From: a virus
DNA: 44,962 bases
Direction: 5' to 3' (one strand)
IMG/VR virus record: IMGVR_UViG_3300036860_000505
Location: 1 to 44,962 of that record
Shown: positions 29,402 to 37,921 of the stretch, one piece after another
Layout of the letters: the number at the start of each line of letters is the position of its first letter
Numbering within the stretch: position 1 is the first letter of the stretch
Program-made: the position numbers and the translations under genes
Notes under the pieces: generated by a model
Database searches by the model: none
Told to the model about the DNA's origin: nothing
Seen by the model: the letters and a program-made list of their open reading frames with translations, nothing else

Positions 29402-30787
29402 CTACAGGCTCAGCAGCGTCACGAACGGCGACAGGGTCGCGGTGCTGTTCTTGGGGGTGATGGCTGAGTTCAGCCACGGCCGCCCATCGAGCCGCTCGAT
29501 GATGCGGTAGGCCGTCTGGTCGTTCTGGAACTTGAAGTGCGGGCTGGACATGGCGGACATGACCTGCCGGTCGCCCAGCAGGTAGAAGCCGAAGTCGATG
29601 AAGTTGAGCGCGCCGGTGGTGCCGAGGCCGGGGACCTTCTCGGTGAGCAGGACGGGGCGGCCGAGCAGCGACAGTTGCGGGTTGCCGTGCATGTCGGTCG
29701 TCCAGGCACCGGCGCCGCCGACGTTCTCGGTCCCGGCGACGTTCTTGACCGGGAGTGTCATCCGGGCGAGCTGCGGGAAGGTGTCGATGCTGGCCACCCA
29801 GACCGCCCGGTTGAGCGACCCGGGCAGCATCCGGGCGTACATGGCGACGACGTCGTCCCAGAGGATGAGGTTGGCGGTGGTCTCGGTGACGGTGATCCTG
29901 GCGGCCCCGTTGAGGACCCCCAGCGGCTCACCGACCCCGGAGCCGCGCAGGAACGCGTAGTCCTCGTAGAACCCGAGCGCCTCGGGGAAGATCTCGTCGA
30001 TGAACGCCTGGAAGCTGATCAGGCTGTCGGAGATCAGCTCGTTGGGGACCTCGGTGTAGGCGGTGAGCTTCTTGGCGTCCAGCACGACCCGCCCGAAGCT
30101 GGCCTGGCTGGCGGTGAGCGCGGCGCCCTCCTCGGTCCAGTAGCCGACGATCCCGCCGAACACCGAGGAGACGTTGCTGGTGGCGTCGATGGCGGGGAAC
30201 GGGACCCGCAGCGTCTCCATCGGGATGACTCGGGCCCGCGGGCGGACGATGGCGGTCTCCAGCGCCACCCTGAGCAGCTCGGAGCGGAGCTGCTCGGGGA
30301 TGAGGAAGCCGCCCTCGCTGGGCACCGTCGAGCTGAACGCCGCGCGGATCCGGTGGAGCTTGGCCTGCGCGGAGGCATCGCGCTGACGGTTGTGCCAGAT
30401 CAGCGAGAAGAACTCCGAGCTGTCCTTGAACTCCTTGTCGATCGCCGCGCCCATGGCCCGGGGGTTGAACAGGCCACCGCGGGCGGTGGCGCGGTCCCGG
30501 ACCTCCAGCGGGTTGGTGAAGCCGAGGTTGACGGGGACGGCGCCGTCGGCGTCGCGCTGCTCCCGCAGCCAGTCGGCCAGGACCCGCTGGGTCTCCTCGC
30601 GGACCTGGGTGGCGATCGACTGGTCCTGGTCGTGCACGGCCTTGGCGTAGTTGCGCACGAACGACGCGAAGCCGTCCTTCTGGGAGAACAGCGCGCGCAT
30701 CTTCGTGGCGTCGCGCATGAACTCCTCGAGCTCGGCCGGCGTGGTCGGGATCGTGAGGTCCTCGACCTCGGTGGCGGTGGCGGTCAT
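29402..30787 (-). CDS. HK97-fold major capsid protein
   Basis: 461 aa from ATG 30787 (ATGA overlap with the protease gene). Residues 1-140 are a helical delta/scaffold domain (LEEFMRDATKMRALFSQKDG, THQ-like coil, WLREQRDADG), probably removed by the protease. From about 155 the HK97 core appears: VPSEGGFLIPEQLRSELLRV, IVGYWTEEGAALTASQASFG, KKLTAYTEVPNELISDSLIS, and near the end RIIERLDGRPWL. Forms the icosahedral shell. Confidence 0.92.
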   Translation of the reverse strand: MTATATEVEDLTIPTTPAELEEFMRDATKMRALFSQKDGFASFVRNYAKAVHDQDQSIATQVREETQRVLADWLREQRDADGAVPVNLGFTNPLEVRDRATARGGLFNPRAMGAAIDKEFKDSSEFFSLIWHNRQRDASAQAKLHRIRAAFSSTVPSEGGFLIPEQLRSELLRVALETAIVRPRARVIPMETLRVPFPAIDATSNVSSVFGGIVGYWTEEGAALTASQASFGRVVLDAKKLTAYTEVPNELISDSLISFQAFIDEIFPEALGFYEDYAFLRGSGVGEPLGVLNGAARITVTETTANLILWDDVVAMYARMLPGSLNRAVWVASIDTFPQLARMTLPVKNVAGTENVGGAGAWTTDMHGNPQLSLLGRPVLLTEKVPGLGTTGALNFIDFGFYLLGDRQVMSAMSSPHFKFQNDQTAYRIIERLDGRPWLNSAITPKNSTATLSPFVTLLSL

Positions 30788-31923
30788 GGCCGCGCTCCCT
30801 CCTGGATGGCGTCGACGAGCTCGTCGATCGAGATGGACGTGGGCGGCGGCGCTGGCCGCTTGGGCAGGGTGGGCGGGGCGGGGGCGTTGCTGTACACGTC
30901 GAGGATCGCGGCGCTGACCGTCTGCGGGTCGTAGCCGCCCAGCGGATCCAGGGCGTCGGCGACGGCGTCGCCGACGCCGGCGAACACCTCATCGGGCAGC
31001 TCGGCGAACACGTCATCGTGCGCAGGCTCGCCGGCGATGGTGGCCGGGGGCGCATCGGCGGTCGGGCCGGGCGGGGTGGGTGGCGCCGCGGGTGCGATGG
31101 CCGCCGGGCGCAACCTCGGCGCGGGTGCCTGCCGCCGGCCGGCGTAGCGGAACACCGACAGGTCCCAGCGGTCGGACGGCTGGTCCCCCTGCCCGTCGTC
31201 GCCCTGGTCGCCGCTGGCCTTGCGGCTACGGACCTCGTCGGCCAAGCCGGCCTGGACGGCCTCATCGGCGTCATACCAGGACTCCTCGACCATCGCCGCC
31301 CGCCAGTAGTCCACCGGGCCGCCGGCACGCTCGGCGTAGACCCCCGCGATCACGTTGGAGATCTTGTCCAGGTTGGTGGCCATGTCCCGCATGTCCGCGG
31401 CGTTGCCGATCACCAGCCCCCAGGCGTCATGGATCATCAGCATGGCGGCGCGGCCCATCACGACCCGCTCGCCGGCCATGGCGATGACCGACGCCGCCGA
31501 CGCGGCCAGCCCGTCGACCAGTGTGGTCACCTCGGCCTTGTGGTCGACCAGCGCCTGGTAGATCGCGTGGGCGTCGAACACGTCCCCGCCCGGGCTGTTC
31601 AGATGCAGATCGATCCGCGGGGCGGTGATCTCACGGAGCTCGTCGACGAGCTGCTGGGCGGTGATGCCCCACCAGGAGATCTCGTCGTAGATGTAGACCT
31701 CGGCGACCTCGCCGGCCTTGTTGGCGATGCGGTACCAGGACTGGCCCTGCCGCGCGACCGGGCGGGCCAGCCGGCGCCGCCTATCCGACATCGCGTCGTC
31801 CGTGCACTGCCCCTCCGTCTGGCGCATCAGCTCCGCGCACCACGCCTCCGGGTCGTCCTTGTCCTGGTTGCGGCGCACGCAGTCGGCCATGTCCGCGTAC
31901 TCGCAGTTCGGACCAAACGGCAC
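30784..31923 (-). CDS. ClpP-like head maturation protease
   Basis: 379 aa from GTG 31923. An N-terminal Cys motif (CEYADMADC, then DDPEAWCAELMRQTEGQC) typical of phage prohead proteases precedes a ClpP-like S14/S49-type domain: LHLNSPGGDVFDAHAIYQAL, nucleophile S142 in GLAASAASVIAMAG, and His 165 in MLMIHDAWG. A Pro-rich C-terminal extension of about 150 residues follows and may act in scaffolding. First gene of the leftward late operon and divergent from the terminase genes 93 bp away. Confidence 0.9.
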   Translation of the reverse strand: MPFGPNCEYADMADCVRRNQDKDDPEAWCAELMRQTEGQCTDDAMSDRRRRLARPVARQGQSWYRIANKAGEVAEVYIYDEISWWGITAQQLVDELREITAPRIDLHLNSPGGDVFDAHAIYQALVDHKAEVTTLVDGLAASAASVIAMAGERVVMGRAAMLMIHDAWGLVIGNAADMRDMATNLDKISNVIAGVYAERAGGPVDYWRAAMVEESWYDADEAVQAGLADEVRSRKASGDQGDDGQGDQPSDRWDLSVFRYAGRRQAPAPRLRPAAIAPAAPPTPPGPTADAPPATIAGEPAHDDVFAELPDEVFAGVGDAVADALDPLGGYDPQTVSAAILDVYSNAPAPPTLPKRPAPPPTSISIDELVDAIQEGARP

Positions 31924-32016
31924 GGGTTGCCGCCCTTTCCGCCCTCGGATGGCTGAGAGAATACTCTATAGCTCGGGTGCGCGTGATAGACCACGTCGAT
32001 AGCCGGAGGCCGGAGG
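31924..32016. promoter_or_regulatory. Bidirectional late promoter region
   Basis: 93 bp between the divergent protease and small terminase genes. It contains the AT-rich core GAATACTCTATAGC (about 31959-31972), which could supply a -10 box in either direction (CTATAG rightward, TATTCT leftward). No convincing -35 seen, as expected if an activator or phage factor is used. Confidence 0.4.
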
Positions 32017-32397
32017 ATGCTTCGGGACGCTGACGAACTCCTCGCCCCAGCCGTCGCCGCCACCGTTGGCGCCCTGCAGCTCACCGACGACCGCGACGCC
32101 GCCGTGGTACGGCTCACCCAGCGGTACGCCGCCGCGATCGACCTGGCCGCCGACTTGGCCGCCGAGGCCGACCAGGTGCAGCTCGACCCCGACGACCCCA
32201 TCGGCCACATCCAGCTCTCCCGGCTCGCCGCCCAGGTCGAGGCCGTGGCCGTCCTCGGGACGCTCGGGCCCAAGCTGCTGGCCGCCCTGCAGGCCCTCCA
32301 GGCCACGCCGGCGGCCCGGGCCCGGCGGAAGGGCGGAGGGGGTGACCGTGCCGAGCCGAACCGGCTCCAGGCGCTCCGCGCGGCACGGCGCGCCTAG
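32017..32397 (+). CDS. Small terminase subunit candidate
   Basis: 126 aa from ATG 32017 behind GGAGG. Helical, with DADELLAPAVAATVGALQLT, AAVVRLTQRYAAAIDLAADL and IGHIQLSRLAAQVEAVAVLG, and a basic tail (ARARRKGG). Size and position directly before the large subunit fit a small terminase (recognises the packaging site). The 3' end overlaps the large subunit start by 56 bases. Confidence 0.75.
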   Translation: MLRDADELLAPAVAATVGALQLTDDRDAAVVRLTQRYAAAIDLAADLAAEADQVQLDPDDPIGHIQLSRLAAQVEAVAVLGTLGPKLLAALQALQATPAARARRKGGGGDRAEPNRLQALRAARRA

Positions 32398-33868
32398 TCG
32401 CCGACGGCTCATCGGCAACAAGCGGCCGCGGCTGTTCACCCCGCCGCTGCGACCGCTGAGCAGCACGACCAGCCGCGGCTATGAGGTCGTCGAGTTCGCC
32501 GAGATGATCGGCGCGCCGCTCCTTCCCTGGCAGCAGTGGCTGGTCAAGCACGCGCTGGAGCTCAACCCGGATGGCACCTATCGCTTTCGGACCGTCCTGG
32601 TGCTGGTCGCCAGGCAGAACGGCAAGTCGAGCGTCAAGCGTCTCGTGAGCCTCTGGCGGCTCTACATGGACGGTGCCCGGACCGTGCTCGGCACCGCGCA
32701 GGATGTCGCGCTGGCGCGCGAGCAGATGAACCTCACCAAGCTGCACATTCACGGCTGCCACGACCTACGGGCCGAATGGGGCGGCGAGCGCAACACCAAC
32801 GGCGATGAGATGTTCTGGCTACAGGACGAGGCCCTCCCGCCGAATGCGCCGCGGGAGGCATTCCCGCGGTACGTCATCCGGGCGACCACCCGCCAAGCCG
32901 GCCGCGGTCTCTCCATCGACGAACTCAACATCGACGAGCTGCGCGAGCAACGAAAGTGGGACGCCTGGGCGGCGCTGTCAGCGACGACGATGGCGCGGCC
33001 CCGGGCCCAAATCTGGGCACTGTCCAACGCCGGCGACGACGAGTCAGTGGTGCTCAACCAGCTCCACGACGCCGCCCTGGCCGCCATCGACGACCCCGCA
33101 AAGGGCGACCCCTCGATCGGCCTGTTCGAGTGGTCGGCGCCGGACGGCTGCGAGCTCGATGACCCCCGCGCCTGGCAGCAGGCCAACCCCGGCCTCGGCC
33201 ACACGATCAGCGAGCAGGCAATCCGCTCGGCGCTCGGCATCGACCCGCCGGAGGTGTTCCGCACCGAGGTCCTCTGCCAACGGGTCGCGCACCTCGACGC
33301 CGCCATCGACATGGGCGCATGGAAGGCCTGCGCCGACACGCAGGGATCGCTCCGCGGCCAAAAAGATCGCATCGCCGCCTGCTTCGATGTCGCCGAGGAC
33401 GGCGGGCACGCCACCCTCGCCGCCGCCGCGGTGCTGGCCGATGGGCGGGTGCGGGTGCAGATCATCAAGGCGTGGCGGTCCGCCGACGAAGCCAGGTTCC
33501 ACCTCGCCGGCGTCCTCGACCAGCTCGCCCCCGTCCAGTTCGCCTGGTACTCCAACGGTCCCGCTGCCGCGCTCGCGCCAATCCTGCGGGCCCGCCCGAA
33601 CAGCCTGGAGCTGACCGGCGCCAAGGTCGGGGAGGCGTGCCAGGGCCTGGCCAACCTCACCACCAGCCGCCAGATCGTCCACACCGGCGACCCGCTGCTG
33701 AACGCCCACATCGCCAGCTCGAGCAAGCTCCACACCGGCGACGGATGGCGGTTCACCCGCCGCGGCGCCGGCCACTGCGACGCCGCCTACGCTGCCGCCG
33801 GTGCCGCCTACCTCGCCCAGACCATGCCCGCGCCGTCCAAGCAGGGGCTGCGCATCCTGCGATACTGA
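32342..33868 (+). CDS. terL: Large terminase subunit (ATPase/nuclease)
   Basis: 508 aa from GTG 32342 behind GGCGGAGGG. Packages DNA into the prohead. The ATPase domain has Walker A ARQNGKSS (residues 90-97) and an acidic Walker-B-like GLSIDELNIDE (189-199); GWGGER and ATTRQAGRG (181-189) lie between. The nuclease domain begins near 345 (AACFDVAEDGGHATL, D349 as likely metal ligand) and ends RRGAGHCDAAYAAAGAAYLA. Complete and apparently functional. Headful versus cos packaging cannot be told from sequence. Confidence 0.93.
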   Translation: MTVPSRTGSRRSARHGAPSRRRLIGNKRPRLFTPPLRPLSSTTSRGYEVVEFAEMIGAPLLPWQQWLVKHALELNPDGTYRFRTVLVLVARQNGKSSVKRLVSLWRLYMDGARTVLGTAQDVALAREQMNLTKLHIHGCHDLRAEWGGERNTNGDEMFWLQDEALPPNAPREAFPRYVIRATTRQAGRGLSIDELNIDELREQRKWDAWAALSATTMARPRAQIWALSNAGDDESVVLNQLHDAALAAIDDPAKGDPSIGLFEWSAPDGCELDDPRAWQQANPGLGHTISEQAIRSALGIDPPEVFRTEVLCQRVAHLDAAIDMGAWKACADTQGSLRGQKDRIAACFDVAEDGGHATLAAAAVLADGRVRVQIIKAWRSADEARFHLAGVLDQLAPVQFAWYSNGPAAALAPILRARPNSLELTGAKVGEACQGLANLTTSRQIVHTGDPLLNAHIASSSKLHTGDGWRFTRRGAGHCDAAYAAAGAAYLAQTMPAPSKQGLRILRY

Positions 33869-33889
33869 CCAGCCAAGGAGGAGCCCCAC

Positions 33890-34126
33890 ATGTTCGACCT
33901 GACCGGCCGCCATCCCGCCACCGTGCACCTGGCGCGGTTCTTCGCCTATGACCACCTGCCCGAGCCGCTGGCGACCGTCTCGGCGTACAGCCACCACCTG
34001 GCCGAGGCGATGATCCGCGACCTCCCCGACGGCCCCGAGCTCACCACCGGCCTCCGGAAGCTGCTGGAGGCCAAGGACGCATTCGTCCGCGCCGCGCTCG
34101 ACCTGCCCGAGCAGGTGACCCGGTGA
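33890..34126 (+). CDS. Acb2/Tad1-like hairpin protein (possible anti-CBASS sponge)
   Basis: 78 aa from ATG 33890 behind AAGGAGG. Sequence is FFAYDHLPEPLATVSAYSHH, LAEAMIRDLPDGPELT, GLRKLLEAKDAFVRAALDL: two long helices with the pattern Y..LP..L..VS, LA..I...P.GPE, LRKLLEAKDAAVRA. From memory this is the signature of the small Acb2/Tad1 hairpin proteins in tailed phages, some of which sequester cyclic oligonucleotides and block CBASS. Its location right after large terminase fits a virion-cotranscribed counter-defence gene. Function here is inferred. Confidence 0.6.
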   Translation: MFDLTGRHPATVHLARFFAYDHLPEPLATVSAYSHHLAEAMIRDLPDGPELTTGLRKLLEAKDAFVRAALDLPEQVTR

Positions 34127-34488
34127 GCACGACGCTCGCGATCGACTTCGACGGCGTCGTGCACGGCTACTCCCGCGGCTGGGTGGACGGCAGCATCTAC
34201 GACCCACCTGTCCACGGCGCCCGTGAGGCGCTGCTGCGGCTGAACGCCGCTGGCTACCGCCTCGTGCTGCATACCACGCGCGTGCGTGACGTCGACCAGG
34301 CCGCCGCGGTGCTGGCATGGCTGGAGGGCAACGGCCTGGACGGCCTGTTCGCCGAGGTCACCGACCGCAAGCCGCTGGCTGCCGCCTACATCGACGACCG
34401 GGCCATCCACTTCACGACCTGGCCGGAGGCCCTCCACGCCGTCGCGATCCTGCATCCACCCAAGCCGCCCAATGAGGAGTCCGCATGA
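34123..34488 (+). CDS. HAD-superfamily phosphatase-like protein
   Basis: 121 aa from GTG 34123 (GTGA overlap). Motif I is [11 protein letters not shown] (D8 and D10), motif II-like [10 protein letters not shown], and the C-terminal [10 protein letters not shown] supplies motifs III and IV. Compact, capless HAD proteins of this size occur in many phages as nucleotide or polynucleotide phosphatases. Substrate unknown. Sits between the Acb2-like gene and portal. Confidence 0.8.
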   Translation: MSTTLAIDFDGVVHGYSRGWVDGSIYDPPVHGAREALLRLNAAGYRLVLHTTRVRDVDQAAAVLAWLEGNGLDGLFAEVTDRKPLAAAYIDDRAIHFTTWPEALHAVAILHPPKPPNEESA

Positions 34489-34727
34489 GCACCATGGAGC
34501 TCATCGGGGTCGGCTTCAGGGCCGCCCGCCAGGCACGAGCGCAACGGCGAGACCTCCGGGCCGGCACCCGAACCCGCGGCCGGCTGCTGACCGCCGTCGT
34601 CGAGCACGGCCTGGCCGTCGCTGGGCTGGGGTGCTTCACCGCCGCGGCCGCCATGGTCGCGGCCCCGCTCGGCCTGGCCGTCGCCGGCGTCAGCCTGTTC
34701 GTCCTCGAGCTGCGGGCCGGCGAATGA
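34485..34727 (+). CDS. Small membrane protein in packaging module
   Basis: 80 aa from ATG 34485 (ATGA overlap). A basic N-terminal helix ([20 protein letters not shown]) is followed by about 45 hydrophobic residues ([36 protein letters not shown]), one or two membrane spans. Function unknown; tightly coupled to the portal gene. Confidence 0.6.
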   Translation: MSTMELIGVGFRAARQARAQRRDLRAGTRTRGRLLTAVVEHGLAVAGLGCFTAAAAMVAAPLGLAVAGVSLFVLELRAGE

Positions 34728-36181
34728 GGTCGACGCTCAAACTGCTGCGCAACCGCGCGCCGGTGCCCATGGCCAGCCGGATGCTGCAGCTCCCGCTGTT
34801 CCACCCCAACACCGCCGAGACGCAGATGCGCGCCTACGGCGCCGTCGGCACCCTGTTCGCCATCGTCCACCGCCTCTCGGAGGCCACCAGCCAGGTCGAC
34901 TGGCACCTGTACCGCACCACCAGCGACGGGCGGCGCCGCTACGAAGGCGAGGAGACCCGCACCGAGGTCACCCGCCACGCCGCCCTCGACCTCCTCAACC
35001 GGCCCAACCCGTGGGTGACCCGCCAGGAGTTCGTCGAGGCCACCGAGCAGCACCTGGAGCTCACCGGGGAGGGCTGGTGGGTCGTCGCCCGCGACGAGCG
35101 GTTCCCGGCCGCGGGGCCGCTGGAGCTGTGGTGCATCCGCCCCGACCGGATGGCCCCCGTCCCCCACCCGACCCGGTTCCTGTCCGGGTACGTCTACACC
35201 GGGCCCGACGGCGAGCAGGTCCCCCTCCAGCTCGACGAGGTCATCCAGATCAAGCTCCCCAACCCGCTGGACCCCTACCGCGGCCTCGGGCCTGTCCAGG
35301 CCGTCCTGGTCGACCTCGACGCCGCCCGCTACAGCGCCGAGTGGAACCGCAATTTCTTCCTCAACAGCGCCGAGCCGGGTGGGATCATCGAGGCCCCGGA
35401 GAAGCTCACCGAGGCCGAGTTCGACGAGTTCACTGAACGGTGGCGCGAGCAGCACCAGGGCGTCTCCGGCGCCCACCGCGTCGCCATCCTCGAGAAGATG
35501 AAGTGGGTCGACCGGTCCATCAGCCAGCGCGACATGCAGTTCGTCGAGCTCCGCAAGGTCGCCCGCGAGGTCATCCGCGAGGCCTTCGGCATCCACGGCC
35601 ACATGATCGGCCAGTCCGAGAACGTCAACAAGGCCAACGCCGAGGCCGCCGACACCGGGTTCGGCAAGTGGATGCTCCGTCCCCGCCTCGGCCGCATCAA
35701 GGGCGCCCTCAACGCCCGGCTCCTGCCCATGTTCGGCGCCACCTCGGGCGGGCTGGAGTTCGACCACGCCGACCCCGAGCCGCCCGACCGCCAGGCCAAC
35801 GACCGCGAACGCACCAGCAAGGCCAGCGCGTTCAAGACGCTCGTGGACGCCGGGGTCGACCCCGACGACGCCGCCATGCTGTGCGGGTGGCCGGCGGTCA
35901 AGATGGCCCCCAAGCCGAAGCCGGCGCCCCCTTCCCCAGCGCCCGAGCAGAAGCCGGGGCCGCCAGGACCAGAAGGGCGAGCAGGGCCGCCGGGACCATC
36001 AGGGGCACCTGGGACGCCAGGGGCACCAGGTCCATCGGGACCAGCAGGGCCGCCAGGGCTACCAGGGCTACCGGGGCTACCGGGGCTGCAGGGACACCGG
36101 GGACCACGGGGACCACGGGGACGGGAGTCGATGCGCCCATCTTCGGCGCCCGAACCGGAGCCAGCCTCGGCAGCGCCATGA
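34724..36181 (+). CDS. Phage portal protein with collagen-like C-terminal tail
   Basis: 485 aa from ATG 34724. Residues 1 to about 385 are an HK97-type portal: [80 protein letters not shown] and [20 protein letters not shown]. After a Pro-rich linker, residues 412-468 are nineteen uninterrupted G-X-Y triplets ([20 protein letters not shown] and on to [12 protein letters not shown]), then a short Ser/Pro tail. Triple-helix propensity is unexpected for a 12-mer ring, so the tail may bundle or protrude. Confidence 0.9.
   Translation: MRSTLKLLRNRAPVPMASRMLQLPLFHPNTAETQMRAYGAVGTLFAIVHRLSEATSQVDWHLYRTTSDGRRRYEGEETRTEVTRHAALDLLNRPNPWVTRQEFVEATEQHLELTGEGWWVVARDERFPAAGPLELWCIRPDRMAPVPHPTRFLSGYVYTGPDGEQVPLQLDEVIQIKLPNPLDPYRGLGPVQAVLVDLDAARYSAEWNRNFFLNSAEPGGIIEAPEKLTEAEFDEFTERWREQHQGVSGAHRVAILEKMKWVDRSISQRDMQFVELRKVAREVIREAFGIHGHMIGQSENVNKANAEAADTGFGKWMLRPRLGRIKGALNARLLPMFGATSGGLEFDHADPEPPDRQANDRERTSKASAFKTLVDAGVDPDDAAMLCGWPAVKMAPKPKPAPPSPAPEQKPGPPGPEGRAGPPGPSGAPGTPGAPGPSGPAGPPGLPGLPGLPGLQGHRGPRGPRGRESMRPSSAPEPEPASAAP
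35957..36127 (+). repeat. Collagen-like (G-X-Y)19 coding repeat
   Basis: Nineteen consecutive triplets starting with Gly within the portal gene. The nucleotide pattern (GGxCCx / GGGxCA) is uneven, and codon use (GGA, CCA, ACG) departs from the surrounding GGC/GCC preference, which hints at recent or distinct origin. Confidence 0.9.
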
Positions 36182-36384
36182 ACGCGACCCTCGCTGCCAT
36201 CGGCGAGGGCTTCTGCCCCTATGGGCACGGCAGGCTGGAGATCACCGACCTACATGGCCGACGGCACGGCACCTGCTGGCCCTGCGGTTGTAGCTGGTAC
36301 GTCGAAGCTGGCCAGGTGTGGGGTTGCGCCTGCACGCCCGAGGATCACACGTGCGGACAGGAACCGACCAATAACCAGCCCTAA
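36178..36384 (+). CDS. Small Cys-rich zinc-binding protein
   Basis: 68 aa from ATG 36178 (ATGA overlap with portal). Contains [20 protein letters not shown], then [12 protein letters not shown] and [11 protein letters not shown]: eight or so Cys/His that could bind one or two zincs. Last gene of the packaging module. Confidence 0.65.
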   Translation: MNATLAAIGEGFCPYGHGRLEITDLHGRRHGTCWPCGCSWYVEAGQVWGCACTPEDHTCGQEPTNNQP

Positions 36385-36744
36385 TTCCCGCCTGACCGGG
36401 GGCTAATTCGCACCCACCCGGCCGCTAATTCCCGCCCAGGGCCGGGGCTATTTCGCACCACCGGGAGGCTAATTCGCGGCTGGTATGTCCGGTTCGGGAC
36501 GCAGGAGAAAGCGGGAACAGGCCGAATCGGGCACTCCGGGCACCGCAAGCCCCTGACCTGGGGGTTTGCGGGGGGAGAGAAAGGAGAACCCCCGCCCTGT
36601 CCACCCCCTTGGTCGCGAGGTAATTTTCCGCGCGCCGCGAATTCTTCCGAGCCCTCCGTTTATTTCCACGTCGGCCCCTCGGTTATTTCCCATCGGCCCA
36701 TGGTTATTTACCACCGGCAGGGCTGGTGCCGTGGTTGAATTAGC
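36365..36744. repeat. Iteron-like array flanking a hairpin (origin or partition-site candidate)
   Basis: A 355-bp non-coding gap between convergent operons. Left cluster: CTAATTCCCGCC (36381), CTAATTCGCACC (36403), CTAATTCCCGCC (36425), CTATTTCGCACC (36448) and CTAATTCGCGGC (36469), at 22, 22, 23 and 21 bp. Right cluster: related TAATTTTCC, GAATTCTTCC, TTATTTCC, TTATTTCC and TTATTTACC motifs between 36620 and 36715, 19-23 bp apart. Inverted copies lie at both edges (near 36371 and GCTAATTC at 36744-36737). Helical phasing is typical of iterons bound by a replication or partition protein. Confidence 0.7.
36543..36571. terminator. Strong 11-bp hairpin between convergent operons
   Basis: CCGCAAGCCCC (36543-36553) pairs with GGGGTTTGCGG (36561-36571) across a 7-nt loop, with one G-T wobble. 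Well placed to terminate both the packaging and the early transcripts, but its central position between two repeat clusters also fits an origin structure. Confidence 0.6.
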
Positions 36745-36982
36745 TCTTGCGAATAAGGCGGTTGGGGTACTGGCGACCCATGGCTTGGTCGTGGCGGCGC
36801 TGGGCAGCCGGGGAGCGGGGCACCAGCCGGGCCACCCAGATCGGTAGGCCGACCGCGCCGACCACCAGGCCGATGGCGCTGATGGTGCCGACCGTGCCGG
36901 TGGCCATGTCGACCAGCGCCCCGACGACGGCACCGATGGCTGCACCGATGATGACGCTGGCCAGGATGGCGATGACACGCAT
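36740..36982 (-). CDS. Small two-span membrane protein
   Basis: 80 aa from ATG 36982 behind GGAGG at 5 bases; an in-frame ATG at 37009 lacks a site. Two hydrophobic segments (VIAILASVIIGAAIGAVVGA and ISAIGLVVGAVGLPIWVARL) and a basic tail. Last gene of the leftward early operon. Function unknown. Confidence 0.65.
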   Translation of the reverse strand: MRVIAILASVIIGAAIGAVVGALVDMATGTVGTISAIGLVVGAVGLPIWVARLVPRSPAAQRRHDQAMGRQYPNRLIRKS

Positions 36983-37060
36983 GTCGACCTCCGTGGTTGC
37001 GGTGGCCACCGACGATACGCCGCCCGGTTGTGGCCTCCATCTGCATTCGGCCTACGCCGC

Positions 37061-37327
37061 TCACCATCCGGCCCAGGGTTTGGGCTCGGGGTCGGCCTTG
37101 CGTGGGTCGCCGATATGCAGGTTGCACGGCTGGCAGGCGGCCACGAGGTAGCGCGGGTCGTCGCCGGTGACGGACTTGCCGACGGTGTGGTGGGCGGTCG
37201 TGGCGATCTTGGTGCAGACGCCCTCGATCCTGAGTTGGCAGCGCCCGCCGTCCCGCTTGATGACCTCGGCCTTGCGCCGCAGCCATGCCCGGGTGCTGCC
37301 GCCCTGGCCTGCCCACCCTTGGGGCAT
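37061..37327 (-). CDS. HNH endonuclease-like protein
   Basis: 88 aa from ATG 37327. CQLRIEGVCTKIATTAHHTV, GKSVTGDDPRYLVAACQPCN and LHIGDP give C...C, AHH, N/D and C-x2-CN, the compact HNH fold. Second HNH protein of the genome. Near the end of the replication operon, it may act in recombination or packaging. Confidence 0.85.
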   Translation of the reverse strand: MPQGWAGQGGSTRAWLRRKAEVIKRDGGRCQLRIEGVCTKIATTAHHTVGKSVTGDDPRYLVAACQPCNLHIGDPRKADPEPKPWAGW

Positions 37328-37328
37328 G

Positions 37329-37637
37329 TCACTGCTCGCCCGCCCAGACCTTGGCCATCTCCTCGTCGCCGAGCCAGCAGCAGGTCGGCGTCGTCCAGTT
37401 GGCCATGTAGCTGTTCATCGCGATCGCCCCTCGGCGACGGACGCTGGCAGGGATGCGATCCAGCGCTCGCTGCATCAGCTCGATCGAGGCGGCGATGCCG
37501 TTGCGGCCCTCGACCGGGCACGGTGCCCAGTGCTTGGCGCACCAGTTCGGGTTGGCGTCGAAGTGGTCGACCGCCCATGCCTGGAAGTCGCCGGGCTTGC
37601 CGTGGAAGTGCTCGGGGTCGACAGGTGCGCCGGTCAT
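37329..37637 (-). CDS. Conserved phage protein, Cys/Trp-rich
   Basis: 102 aa from ATG 37637 (ATGA overlap). Reads PGDFQAWAVDHFDANPNWCA, KHWAPCPVEGRNGIAASIEL and NSYMANWTTPTCCWLGDEEM. From memory, the WC..HWAPCP..G.NG...S..L pattern is common in actinophage replication regions. Function unknown. Confidence 0.7.
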   Translation of the reverse strand: MTGAPVDPEHFHGKPGDFQAWAVDHFDANPNWCAKHWAPCPVEGRNGIAASIELMQRALDRIPASVRRRGAIAMNSYMANWTTPTCCWLGDEEMAKVWAGEQ

Positions 37638-37921
37638 AGCACCTGCGATCCGTAGCGGGCGACCAGCGCACGGGTGGCGGTCTCCAGCGCCGCCAGCGAG
37701 GTCTGCGCGATGGCGACCCGGCCGTCGGGCAGGTCGACGCGGATGGCGACCGATGGCTTGCCGGAGCCCATGCCGGCCTCCAAGCCGGCCATGTGGATGG
37801 TGGCGCCGCAATCGAGGATCTCGCGGTCGGTGAGGTCGGGCCAGGCGGCGTCGCCGTCGAGCTTGAGGTCGATCACGGGCATGCCACCAAGGCGTTGCAG
37901 GAAGATGCGGTCGTCGGCCAT
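37634..37921 (-). CDS. Hypothetical early protein
   Basis: 95 aa from ATG 37921 (overlaps the upstream stop). Beta-alpha pattern (MPVIDLKLDGDAAWPDLTDR, KPSVAIRVDLPDGRVAIAQT, SLAALETATRALVARYG). No motif recognised. Confidence 0.65.
   Translation of the reverse strand: MADDRIFLQRLGGMPVIDLKLDGDAAWPDLTDREILDCGATIHMAGLEAGMGSGKPSVAIRVDLPDGRVAIAQTSLAALETATRALVARYGSQVL

Noticed and set aside
34386-35767. Leftward frame of about 450 codons opposite the portal
   Set aside because: Antisense shadow rich in Gly/Glu/Leu without any recognisable motif.
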